Below are positions 38,122 through 47,142 of a stretch of DNA of 64,000 bases, piece by piece. The stretch comes from AWTP1-13 sp963832445. GTDB taxonomy: Bacteria > Pseudomonadota > Alphaproteobacteria > Rhizobiales > Hyphomicrobiaceae. The notes under the pieces are model-generated. The model searched no databases and was not told where the DNA came from. It saw only the letters and a list, made by a program, of their open reading frames with translations. Location of the stretch: positions 310,001 through 374,000 of the forward strand of contig CAWHUM010000014.1 of NCBI GenBank assembly GCA_963832445.1, written 5' to 3'. Made by a program: the position numbers and the translations under genes. Every line of letters begins with the position of its first letter. The first letter of the stretch is position 1.

Positions 38122-40948
38122 ATGGTCGGGCAGGCGTGGTCGGAAAAATACGAAGGCGGCAGCCCTGAGGCTGAGAGCCGCATATTCGAGGGCTATACGC
38201 GCGAATTCCTGCGCATTCAGCTCAAACAGAAGCGCAAGAGCAAAGCGAGCAGCGTCGAGCGCGCCTCGCACGCCAAGATGCTGCTCGGCGTGACTAATGC
38301 CACCTTGCGCGTCCTGCCCGAGTGTCCCGAACAGTACCGGGTAGGCTTCTTCCAGCCGGGCAGCGAATACCCGGTGACGATCCGCTTCTCCAATGCCAGC
38401 AGCGCGCATCAGCCCGACACCAAGCGCGACCTGCGCGGCGCCGCGCTGCGCATCCGCGTCTCGGACAAGGAATCGCACGACCTGTTCGTGGCGAACTATC
38501 CGACCGCACACGTGCGCAACGCCCGCCAGTTCGTGGCCTTCGCCAAGACGCTCGCCGGGCCCAGGTGGCTGCTGATACCGGGCATGATCCTGCGACTAGG
38601 CCCGCTGCAGGCATTCCGCACGGGCCGCAACCTGTGGATCAGCACGCGCAGGCAGGTGCGCGGCCTGGCGCTCGAGACGTACTGGAGCCGCGGGCCGATC
38701 CTGTGGGGAGGCGCGGGACCCGTGCGCTATCAGCTGCGTCCGGCAGGCGATCCCCCTGACGCTCCCAAGCTGCGCAACCCAGGCGCCGATTATCTGCGCG
38801 AGGAAATGCTGGCGCGGCTTAAGAAGGGCGAGGTCAAGTTCGACCTCTACCTGCAGCCGTTCGTCAGCGGGTGGTCGACCCCGATCGAGAACTTCGGCGC
38901 CACGTGGCGCGAGACCGTCTCGCCACCGGTGCTGGTGGCAAGCCTCACCATCCCCAAGCAGGAGGTGGACGCAGCCGAAGGGCGGGCGATGGAGAGCCTC
39001 GTGGACCAGCTCTCCTTCAATCCCTGGTACACGACCGACGAGTTCAGGCCGCTCGGCAACATGAACAGGGCCCGCAGAGTGGCCTACCGCGCCAGCTCCG
39101 CCCATCGCCTCGGCTACCGGTTCCACGAAGAGCCGCCGCTGCGCAACGTCGTCGCCACCGCGATCGCCAAGACGCTGTTTGCCGCCATCAACCGCTTCAG
39201 GCCGTGGTATCGCCTGTCATCGCACGTAGCGCTTTTCAACATGGCGACGATCCGCGATGTGCTGCGCGAGAAGAACCTGATCGATACCCAGCCGGTCGTT
39301 GCCAAGCCGCAGCCCTACCCTGCGCCTGCGCCCATTCCCGAAGAGGCGCGCACACAACGCACACACGACGGCACGTTCAACGACCTCTCGGAGCCCACAA
39401 TGGGATGTTGCGGGTCCACGTTCGGCCGCAACATGGCGCCTGTCTACCGGCCCGACCTGTTCGATCGACCCGATCCGATCGAGGTCAGCCGCGAGCTGCT
39501 CACCCGTGAAACGTTCATCCCCGCCAAGTCGCTGAACCTGCTGGCCGCAGCGTGGATCCAGTTCCAGGTGCACGACTGGGTCAACCACGGACGCAACGAC
39601 CTGCGCAAGGACGGCAAGGACGGGGCAATCGTGCTGCCGCGCCGCGGGATGCCGCCCTGGCAGAACCACGAGGATTGGCCGGCCGAGCAGGACATGCGCA
39701 TCGCCGACAACAAGGTGATGGCCACTGCACCCGCCGGGTATCCGATCTTCGCCAATGTCGCAACGCCGTGGTGGGACGGCTCGGAGGTGTACGGCGCCGA
39801 CGAGAAGAAGGCAGCCGTGCTGCGCGCGGGAGCGCTCATCCGCCTCGACAACGGCTACCTGCCGGCCGACCTCAGCGGCCTCAACGTCACCGGCTTCAAC
39901 GAGGGTTGGTGGCTGGGGCTCAGCGCCATGCACACGTTGTTCGCGCGCGAGCACAACGTGATCTGCAGGGAGCTGCAGGCAGCTTATCCCACGTGGTCGG
40001 ACGAGCGCGTGTACCAGACCGCGCGGCTGATCGTGTCGGCGCTGATCGCCAAGATCCACACGGTGGAATGGACACCGGCGATCACGGCGTACCCGCCGGC
40101 CGCAGAGGCGATCCGCGCCAACTGGTACGGCGCGCCCAAGGATTGGGTCACACAGCTCGTCGCCTGGCTGAGTCGATACGCGCACGCACTCAAGGGCATT
40201 CCCGAGACCATGCCCGATCACCACGGGGTTCCCTTCTCGCTGACGGAGGAGTTCGTTTCGGTTTACCGGCTGCACCCGCTGATCCCGGACGACTACGCGT
40301 TCTTCGACAGCAGCAACGGGCAGCTGGTCAAGACGCACGACGTTCGACGACATCCAGGGGGCCGACACGGACGCCATGATGCGGCAACTGGAGCTGTCCG
40401 AACGTGCTCTATTCGTTCGGCATCGCCCATCCCGGCGCCGTGACGCTGTACAACTATCCAAAGGCGCTGCAGAAGCTGACGCGGACGAACGGCGAGATCA
40501 TCGACCTGTCGGTGGTGGATATCGTGCGCGACCGCCGGCGCGGCATTCCGCGCTACAACGACTTCCGCGCCGGCGTTGCACCTGCCGCGCGTGCGCGACT
40601 GGGACGAGCTGGCGGCCGACCCCGTCACGCGGCGCAAGCTGCGCAACATCTACGGCAAGCTCGACATGGTCGACACCATGGTCGGCATGTTCGCCGAGGA
40701 CGCCGCCGCCGGGCTTCGGCTTCTCGGACACCGCCTTCCGCATCTTCATTCTGATGGCCTCGCGCCGGCTGCAGAGCGACCGCTTCCTGACCGTGGATTT
40801 CCGGCCCGAGGTGTACTCGCCGCTCGGCTTGGATTGGATCGCCAACAACGGCATGACGAGCGTGATCCTGCGGCACTGCCCCGAGCTCGCCGGGTCGCTG
40901 CCGCGCAGCGGCAACCCGTTCGCGCCGTTCCGGCCGATCGCGCACTGA
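38122..40948 (+). CDS. catalase-like heme domain fused to alpha-dioxygenase-like heme peroxidase, four frameshifts
   Basis: Residues 1-380 match the catalase superfamily: His50 (RASHAK), TIRFSNASS, DTKRDLRGAALRI, Asn125 (VANYP), LSFNPW, and the proximal RxxxY Arg318/Tyr322. Residues about 410-940 match fatty-acid alpha-dioxygenases: distal His484 in AAAWIQFQVHDWVNHG, NVTGFNEGWW, LFAREHNVICRELQAAYP, and Tyr715/His718 in SVYRLHPLIPDDY. The C-terminal part is spread over frames by single extra bases near 40341, 40400, 40573 and 40716; rejoined it ends MASRRLQSDRF...NNGMTS and stops at 40948, about 940 residues. Alpha-dioxygenases make 2-hydroperoxy fatty acids; a catalase-type domain could process them. 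ATG 38122 has TGAGG upstream. Confidence 0.85.
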
Positions 40949-41054
40949 TCGCGCGGCTGGCCGGCGCGCTTCAGGAACCTGCGCAGGCGCGATAGGCAGG
41001 CCGGAAGTGGCAGCCCGATTGGGCGAAGGGTAGCGGGTTGGAAGGGCGCAAGTC

Positions 41055-41453
41055 CTATCTGCGCCCGTACTCGAAGCGGGGCATGGCGCGTATCAAGTCC
41101 CTGGTCGCGCCGGCCAGCACTAGCCGATCATTGCTCTGCTTGAATTGCGTGGCTGGGATAGCGACGTCGTGCGCGCCTATGCCGAGAAAGCCTCCCGTGC
41201 TGACGATGGCGTACGAAGCAGACCGCTCCGGGGCGATGATGATGTCCTCGACCGTGCCGATCCTCTCGTCCTTGTCGTTGTAGACGGACTGGCCGAGGAT
41301 CTGACGCCGCACGCTCCATCCCTTGATGACCTCATTTAGCTCTATGACGGTCACGCCGAGCTTTGTCTCACCGGCTGTCTGTGAGCGGACATAGGTGGCG
41401 GGAGCCGGCGTCAAGAGCAACGCAATTAGGCCCGCGTAGAACAGGTGTCGCAT
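41055..41453 (-). CDS. exported PRC-barrel domain protein
   Basis: 132 residues: signal peptide (FYAGLIALLLTPAPATYVRS), then a PRC-barrel (ILGQSVYNDKDERIGTVEDI, followed by AIVSTGGFLGIGAHDVAIPA). PRC-barrel proteins bind RNA, pigments or surfaces; exported ones in Hyphomicrobiales have no firm role. Convergent with the fusion gene, 106 bases apart. Confidence 0.82.
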   Translation of the reverse strand: MRHLFYAGLIALLLTPAPATYVRSQTAGETKLGVTVIELNEVIKGWSVRRQILGQSVYNDKDERIGTVEDIIIAPERSASYAIVSTGGFLGIGAHDVAIPATQFKQSNDRLVLAGATRDLIRAMPRFEYGRR

Positions 41454-41665
41454 GGTCGGATCTCCTGTCGCGTTCTGTCAGCTTTTGGGAAGCTGCGTGG
41501 CTGTGCAGCGATGGCAGGATACGACCGGCGCTGCGACGGACAGATCGGGGGCAACCCTGGAAAGACAGGGGCGACCTGCGTATTCCTGTTTCAGCGCGGC
41601 GGCTCGGTCGTAAGGTCTTCCGGTTCCGGTGAAATTGCGCCGCTGCATGTTGACCCGGACACAGG

Positions 41666-41821
41666 TCAGCAGTCGCGCGGAATGGCGACATCGACGAGGC
41701 CTTCCGCCGCCCGCTCGTTTGCGGGCACAGTCTTAAGATCGCGCAGCGAGCGCACAGCGGCATTCCGCGACTTCCGACGGAAACGGCCCTGCTGGTCGGC
41801 TGTGCCGCGCGGCACAGCCAA
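41666..41821 (-). CDS. possible 51-aa protein in an otherwise empty 470-base gap
   Basis: The gap 41454-41923 has no obvious gene. On the minus strand a 51-codon frame from TTG at 41821 ends RNAAVRSLRDLKTVPANERA, AEGLVDVAIPRDC, which reads like real protein (basic start, amphipathic helix). GGAGG lies at 41834-41838, 12 bases before the TTG; a CTG at 41827 would be better placed. The rest of the gap shows nothing I can name. Confidence 0.3.
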   Translation of the reverse strand: MAVPRGTADQQGRFRRKSRNAAVRSLRDLKTVPANERAAEGLVDVAIPRDC

Positions 41822-41923
41822 GCGCAGTTATTTCCTCCAAGTATCGGATCGACGAAGCCAGATCGGCGACGCTAGGGCCGAATTTGATCCGATAACATTC
41901 ATCGACGCCGGAGCGACACTGTC

Positions 41924-42436
41924 ATGACAGATCATCCAAGGTTCGAGCCGGTCAGAGGCGAGCCCGACGTTGCGCACGAGGCCTACAATGGCGGCTCGCT
42001 TGTCAGCCTGGTGTTCCGCCTGGTCGACTATTGGCTAGGCAAGACCGTCGAGCGGCCGGAGGCCGTCGGCTCGCAGCCGACGAGCGGCGGGATCGAAATC
42101 CACGAGCGCCCGCCGGTGTTGGCGCCGACGGCGGCACTGCCAGGCACAGCAGCGGAGCGGGCGCTCTATCAGGTCGCCCCCGACGAAGGCTTCTCGCGTA
42201 GTTTTCTGATTGGCAGCGCCAGGACCATGAAGCTGCAAACGGGACTGTTGGCCGCGTTTGTAGGGGTTCTCATCATGCTCGTCGCGCAAGGGCTGCGAAT
42301 GGATGACGCCTATCAGCAGGCGTCCCGAAGCCCGGTGGTGGCCAAGATTGCTACTGAATGGCCGGCCATCGAACCGAACAAAGACCTGCCCGCCTTACTG
42401 GTGGCGCAGGAGCTGCCGAGCCAGACACTGCCCTAG
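41924..42436 (+). CDS. hypothetical single-pass membrane protein (170 aa)
   Basis: Unrecognised. One clear membrane helix (TGLLAAFVGVLIMLVAQGLR, about residues 105-124) separates a Pro/Glu-rich N-terminal part from a short C-terminal tail. No signal peptide, so the N-terminal side probably stays inside. Ends 12 bases before the convergent molybdenum-hydroxylase FAD-subunit gene. Confidence 0.6.
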   Translation: MTDHPRFEPVRGEPDVAHEAYNGGSLVSLVFRLVDYWLGKTVERPEAVGSQPTSGGIEIHERPPVLAPTAALPGTAAERALYQVAPDEGFSRSFLIGSARTMKLQTGLLAAFVGVLIMLVAQGLRMDDAYQQASRSPVVAKIATEWPAIEPNKDLPALLVAQELPSQTLP

Positions 42437-42448
42437 CGAAAGAGCGGT

Positions 42449-43385
42449 TCAGGCTCGCAGCTCGGCAAGCATGCTGGCCACCAGGCGCTCGAGCAGGGCG
42501 ACCTTGTAACCCGTAAGAGGCAGGGGCTCGGCACCATCGGCGGCGCGCTTGGCCGCGGCAGCGATGGCCGCCTGGTCGAGCAGCTTGCCGGCTAGCGCAT
42601 CCTCCACGGCCCGCAGGCGGCGGGGTACCGGGGCGATGCCGCCGCCGGCGACGCGAGCGAGCCCGATTTTGTCGCCGTCCGGCACGATGCGAACGACCGC
42701 CTCCACCAGTGGCCACTCGGCGTAGGTGCGGCTGATGGCGCGACGGTAGGCGGCCCGCTCGCCCTGCACCGGCCTCGGCAGGTCTATCGTCAGGATCTGC
42801 TCCCCCGGCTCGAGCGTATGATCGCGCGTGCCGTCGCGGCCGTCGCCGAACAGGTCGTGGATCGCCAGATCCTTGCGCAGGCTGGTCGTCACGGTCGCTT
42901 CGTAGGCGACGAGGGCGGCGCCGAGGGTGGAGGGATGCGGCGCCACGCAGGGCCCGAGGTCGAAGATCACGCCATAGAGGTGATTGCCGGCGCGGGCCGG
43001 GCAAACGCTTGTCACCCTTCTTGAGGCACGCCGTCTGGGGATTGCGGTAGTACCAGCAGCGCGAGCGCTGCGCGAGGTTGCCGCCGACGGTGGCGACGCT
43101 GCGGATTTGCGGTGTGGCGAGGCCTGCCGCTGCGGCGGCAAGGCCAGGGTAGGCAGCGCCGAGGCGCCGATCCGATGCGACGGTAGCGATCGTCGCCTGG
43201 CTGCCGATCACAGCCGCGCCGTCGCCCTTCCACGTGAGCCCCGTGCTCGCCTCGGTCCGCGCAAGCTCGGCGACAGGGCCGCGCGAAATGCCGCTGCGGC
43301 GGCGCTCCATCAGATCGGTGCCGGCGGCGAGCAGCTCCGCAGGGTGCGCGGGGGCGTCGGGGCGTCTCGTCGAGATGGCCATCAT
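42449..43385 (-). CDS. xanthine-dehydrogenase-type FAD subunit, one frameshift
   Basis: FAD-binding medium subunit of the molybdenum hydroxylase family. N-terminal AAGTDLMERR (FAD motif) and SVATVGGNLAQRSRCWYYR, then a shift near 43005-43008 (one extra base after KKGDK) into CPARAGNHLYGVIFDLGPCV and the C-terminal part EPGEQILTIDLPRP...ALLERLVASMLAELRA. Corrected length about 311 residues. The ATG at 43385 overlaps the stop of the Mo-subunit gene by 4 bases, so the two are translationally coupled. Passes electrons from the Fe-S clusters to an acceptor. Confidence 0.85.
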
Positions 43386-46060
43386 GCGCTCCTGCGCTCG
43401 CCGAGAAGGGTGAGCAACCGGTCGGGACGGATCGGCAGCTCGCGCGGCCTGCGCGCGGTCGCGTTGTACACGGCGTTGGCGACGGCCGCAGCTACCGGAA
43501 GGGTCGATATCTCGGCCATGCCGATGCCTCCGCCCGGCACATGCTCGAAGCCGCTCTCCTCGAAATGGATGTGCATCTGCGGCGCGTCGGCAATGCCGGG
43601 AATGCGGTAGTCCTCGAGGCCCGCGGTCAGGACGGCGCCAGTCGCCGGGTCCACCTGCCGGCCCTCGTAGAGGGCGTAGCCGATGCCCTGGATGATCGAG
43701 CCCTCGGCCTGGCTGCGCGCGAGCAGCGGCACCTGCGGCCGGCCGACGCTGAGCCCCGCGTGCACGCCCAGCACGCGCACATGCCCGAGCCAGGTGTCCA
43801 CCTCCACCTCGGCGATGTGCAGCGCGCCTGGGGCGCCGCGCCCGGCCTTGATACCGCCGAACCGCGTTAGCACCCAGTCGAAGATGAGCCCCATGAGGCC
43901 GAACGAGGCAAAGGGCGAATGGGCGCCGGGCGCGGCGCGCGTGCTGTCCTCGGGGCGGCCGCACTTGATGGCAATGTCTGGGCTGGCGGCCAGAATGTCG
44001 CGCCAGGGGGCATTGTCGCCGATGCGACCGCGCGTCTTGCGCCTGATCTCGGCCTGCAGGCGGTCGCAAGCGGCCAACGCGACCGGAACGATGGTGGGGG
44101 TGGTGCGGCTGCCGCCCGAGATAGGCCCGCGCGGCAGGCTGGAGTCGCCGATCTTGACCTCGATGTCCTCTTGTTCGAGGCCGAAGGACCCGGCGATGGT
44201 CGCGGCGATCACGCCGCGGCTGCCCGTTCCCATGTCCTGCACCGCCATGCTGGCGACGAGGCGGCCGCCGCGGACGGCGAGCTCGATTTCCGCCTCCGGC
44301 TGATAGAGGTAGAGCCAGTTGGCAGCGGCGGCGCCGATGCCGCGGCGAAAGCGGCCCTGCTGGCTGCCCGTCGGCTGCCGGCCTCGCCAGATCGGCAGGC
44401 CGGCGGCCCACCTGTAGAGGCGCTGGCGGTTGGGATCGGTGTCCCAGCGCTGGCGCAGGGCGATTGGGTCGACCTTCAGCCGCTCTGCCGCCTCGTCGAT
44501 CGCCTGCTCCAGCGCAAAGCATAGCACCGGGCCGCCGGGGCCGCGGAAGGGGGCGCCGGGCGGCAGGTTGCTCACCGCGTCGTAGTCGTCGAGCGCTTTG
44601 GCCTGTGCCGAGTAGATAAGGCGGCCGAGGGAGGCGATGGCCGAGTTGATGCCGACGCCGGTGTCGGCCGTCGCCTTGACGGAGAGCGCCTTGAGCGCGC
44701 CGGACGCTGCGGGCAGCAGCGAGACCTCCATCTCCGCGCCGGGACGGTAGCCCGCCACCGACAGCTCCTCGTGGCGATCGAAGACGACGCGCACGGGCGC
44801 CTTGGCCGCGCGCGCCAGGGTAACGGCGGCGATAGTTTCGGCCGTGAGACCGAGCTTCGATCCGAAACCGCCGCCAACGTGCTCCGCGACAACGCGAACC
44901 TTCCCGGCCGAAAGCCCGAAGTGCTCGGCGATGCGGCCGGCAAGGTGATGCGCGGCCTGCGTGGAAAGGTAGACGAGGAGACCGTCGCGATCGAAGCGCG
45001 CCACCGCGGCATGCGGCTCGAAGGAGGTGTGACACTGGGCATCCGTGCGCCAGGTCCCCTCGACGAGGAGGGGATCGGAGCGCTTCCGCGCAGTGGCGAT
45101 CACTCGGCGTGCTTGGCCGCCCTTGAGCGAGAAGGTGGACGACGGACCGCGGACGTTGCCTTTCCAGAACGCAGGGAAGGCCAGCCCTTCCCCGACATTG
45201 GGTGCATCCTTGCGAAACCCTGAATAGAGCCGAGGTGCGCCGCGGGCGCGCGCCGCATCGTAGCCGATGGCGGACGGCAGCGGCTGGTAGTCCACCTTGA
45301 TGCGCGCGAGCGCGGCCTTGGCCATCGCCAGATCGGCCGCGGCGACAGCGGCAACCGGCGTGCCGAAGAAGCGCACGACATCGCCTGCCGCGACCAGCGG
45401 AACGGCGGCTGAGACGCCCGAGGCAACCTGCGCCTGCGTGCAGTCGATCTGCAGCACGCGCGCGTGCGCATGCGGCGAGCGCAGGATCACGCCCTCGAGC
45501 TGGCTGGGAAGCCTGATGTCGACGGTATACTTGGCGGCGCCGGTCACTTTAGCGCGCGCTTCCACCCGCAGCGGCTTTGCCTCGGTCTTGTCGAACTTGC
45601 CGGTACAGGCATCGGCGACGGCGCGATAGATGCCGGCATAGGCCCCGCAACGGCACAGGTGACCGGCAAGTGCGGCGGCGATCTCCTCGCGACTGGGCTC
45701 CGCCTGGCCGCGCGCGGTCCGCCACGCATCGTGGAAGGCGGCAGCCTCGACGATGAAGCCCGGCGTGCAGAAGCCGCACTGCAGGGCATCGTGCGCCATG
45801 AACGCCTTTTGCACCGGGTGCAGGCGCTCCGCGCCGATCCCTTCAACGGTGGTCACGGCGCGGTCGGCGACGGCGGAAGCCGGCATCAGACAGCTCACCA
45901 CCGGCTTGCCGTCGACCAGCACGGTGCAGGCTCCGCAAACGCCTGCCCCGCACACGAGCTTCGTGCCGGTGAGCCCATGCGTCTCGCGCACAATGTCGAT
46001 CAGTGGCGCGTGCGCCGCACCCAGGGGCTTCGGTTCGCCGTTGAGCTTGAAGATCGACAT
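43382..46060 (-). CDS. molybdenum hydroxylase: fused [2Fe-2S] and molybdopterin subunits
   Basis: 892 residues. Residues 1-145 carry two [2Fe-2S] sites: C37, C42, C45, C57 and C95, C98, C136, C138. From about 155 follows a molybdopterin-binding subunit with VLRSPHAHARV, EHVGGGFGSKLG, PFRGPGGPVLCFALEQAIDE and a C-terminal GIGMAE containing the catalytic-type Glu. In most xanthine, CO and aldehyde dehydrogenases the Fe-S and Mo parts are separate chains, or all three are one chain; this two-part fusion with the FAD chain apart is less usual. Substrate unknown: an aldehyde, purine or aromatic N-heterocycle are all possible. Confidence 0.9.
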   Translation of the reverse strand: MSIFKLNGEPKPLGAAHAPLIDIVRETHGLTGTKLVCGAGVCGACTVLVDGKPVVSCLMPASAVADRAVTTVEGIGAERLHPVQKAFMAHDALQCGFCTPGFIVEAAAFHDAWRTARGQAEPSREEIAAALAGHLCRCGAYAGIYRAVADACTGKFDKTEAKPLRVEARAKVTGAAKYTVDIRLPSQLEGVILRSPHAHARVLQIDCTQAQVASGVSAAVPLVAAGDVVRFFGTPVAAVAAADLAMAKAALARIKVDYQPLPSAIGYDAARARGAPRLYSGFRKDAPNVGEGLAFPAFWKGNVRGPSSTFSLKGGQARRVIATARKRSDPLLVEGTWRTDAQCHTSFEPHAAVARFDRDGLLVYLSTQAAHHLAGRIAEHFGLSAGKVRVVAEHVGGGFGSKLGLTAETIAAVTLARAAKAPVRVVFDRHEELSVAGYRPGAEMEVSLLPAASGALKALSVKATADTGVGINSAIASLGRLIYSAQAKALDDYDAVSNLPPGAPFRGPGGPVLCFALEQAIDEAAERLKVDPIALRQRWDTDPNRQRLYRWAAGLPIWRGRQPTGSQQGRFRRGIGAAAANWLYLYQPEAEIELAVRGGRLVASMAVQDMGTGSRGVIAATIAGSFGLEQEDIEVKIGDSSLPRGPISGGSRTTPTIVPVALAACDRLQAEIRRKTRGRIGDNAPWRDILAASPDIAIKCGRPEDSTRAAPGAHSPFASFGLMGLIFDWVLTRFGGIKAGRGAPGALHIAEVEVDTWLGHVRVLGVHAGLSVGRPQVPLLARSQAEGSIIQGIGYALYEGRQVDPATGAVLTAGLEDYRIPGIADAPQMHIHFEESGFEHVPGGGIGMAEISTLPVAAAVANAVYNATARRPRELPIRPDRLLTLLGERRSA

Positions 46061-46229
46061 CGAGCTATCTCGCGCTGCGCCGGCTTGGTCATGGGACGTT
46101 CACGGAAGCGGAGGCCGGACACTAGCAGAGAACATCGCTCGGACTGTGTACTAAACATGGCCGGGGCAAGAGCCATGCCTGCATTGATGGCGTGACGGAG
46201 CGATCACAACATTGAGATTGGGCTCGCAA

Positions 46230-46811
46230 TCATCGCCGTCTCATAAGCGATCGGAAGTCGGGAGCCGATCCTTCCGGCAGCTTGAAATAGAGGTCAATGC
46301 CGTCCTTGATCGGCAGCGGCTTGTGGCAGGTGAGAATGTCCACAGACGTTTCGTTGTCGCACCACTTGGTGTTGAGGTTGCCAAGGACCGCGCTCAAGGT
46401 CTGAGCAAGCGCCGGATAATCGATCAAATCCGATCCTTGATAGTGACTGGCGTCGACATGAAGCTGCAGCGGCAGCAGCTCGAAACGCAGCTCCAGGCGG
46501 TCTTCGGAAAGCGGCTCCCCGTGGAAGTCCAACGGGTTGTCGGGGTCATCGCCGTAGCCTGTGAAGCCGGAGAGGAGGCATGCCCCTCGCCCGTCGGTTT
46601 CGACCATGACCGCCTCGCTGCCATCATAGACGTTGATCTGGAAGCCGACTGCCCCCAGCCTTGCCGCGAGCTCGACCAGTCGCATGCGGGTCGCTCCTGG
46701 CGCGCGCTCGCCCAGCAGCTCGAGCGGGGCGGTCTTGATGACCACCCATTGGCTGCTTCCGGGGAACACGGCGACGCCCCAGAGATTGTAGAGCCCCTTG
46801 GCGTATTGCAT
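46230..46811 (-). CDS. hypothetical protein (193 aa)
   Basis: Unrecognised soluble protein. Features: hydrophobic start LYNLWGVAVFPGSSQWVVIK, an acidic middle GFTGYGDDPDNPLDFHGEPL, and a C-terminal half LPLQLHVDASHYQGSDLIDY. No catalytic signature. Its ATG lies six bases after the stop of the small frameshifted gene 46818-47026, so the two probably form an operon. Confidence 0.6.
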   Translation of the reverse strand: MQYAKGLYNLWGVAVFPGSSQWVVIKTAPLELLGERAPGATRMRLVELAARLGAVGFQINVYDGSEAVMVETDGRGACLLSGFTGYGDDPDNPLDFHGEPLSEDRLELRFELLPLQLHVDASHYQGSDLIDYPALAQTLSAVLGNLNTKWCDNETSVDILTCHKPLPIKDGIDLYFKLPEGSAPDFRSLMRRR

Positions 46812-46817
46812 CGGTTC

Positions 46818-47026
46818 TTAGGAGGCGCGCTGCCTTTGCGCCGGCCGCGCCACCTGCTCCATCCCCTCCTCGGCGAACAGGGTCACGAGGGCATCGGCCA
46901 CGACCCATGCATCGGCGTGGTGTAGGTAGGTGGTGTTTTCCCAATAACCCACGTGCTCGACCCCGTCGGCTCCCGCCGCGCCCAGCTATGGTTTCCGCCA
47001 CTGTGGCAGTAGAGAGGCGCTGGCAT
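46818..47026 (-). CDS. small hypothetical protein (~69 aa), one frameshift
   Basis: A protein-like sequence split over two frames: MPAPLYCHSGGNHSWARR from ATG at 47026, then after one extra base near 46970-46980 ADGVEHVGYWENTTYLHHAD and AWVVADALVTLFAEEGMEQV, ending at TAA 46818-46820. Each half is short, so the gene is easily missed. No known family recognised; His/Trp-rich. Upstream partner of the 193-aa protein. Confidence 0.5.
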
Positions 47027-47142
47027 CCTCGCAACGCCGCGCGTGGCACTTATGCGACGCCGTTGCAGTGCTGCCGATTGGCATGGATCATCCGAAGACA
47101 TCTATAGTCGCGAGCGTGAACCACCTAGGGACGGGAACGAGC

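Noticed and set aside
42351..45035. 894-codon minus-strand frame
   Set aside because: Arg/Pro/Ala-rich second-frame shadow of the molybdenum hydroxylase gene, although its 43385-43008 part carries the true N-terminal half of the FAD subunit.
46624..47049. 141-codon minus-strand frame over the two hypothetical genes
   Set aside because: Arg-rich shadow; the protein-like sequence lies in the other two frames (46818-47026 and 46230-46811).
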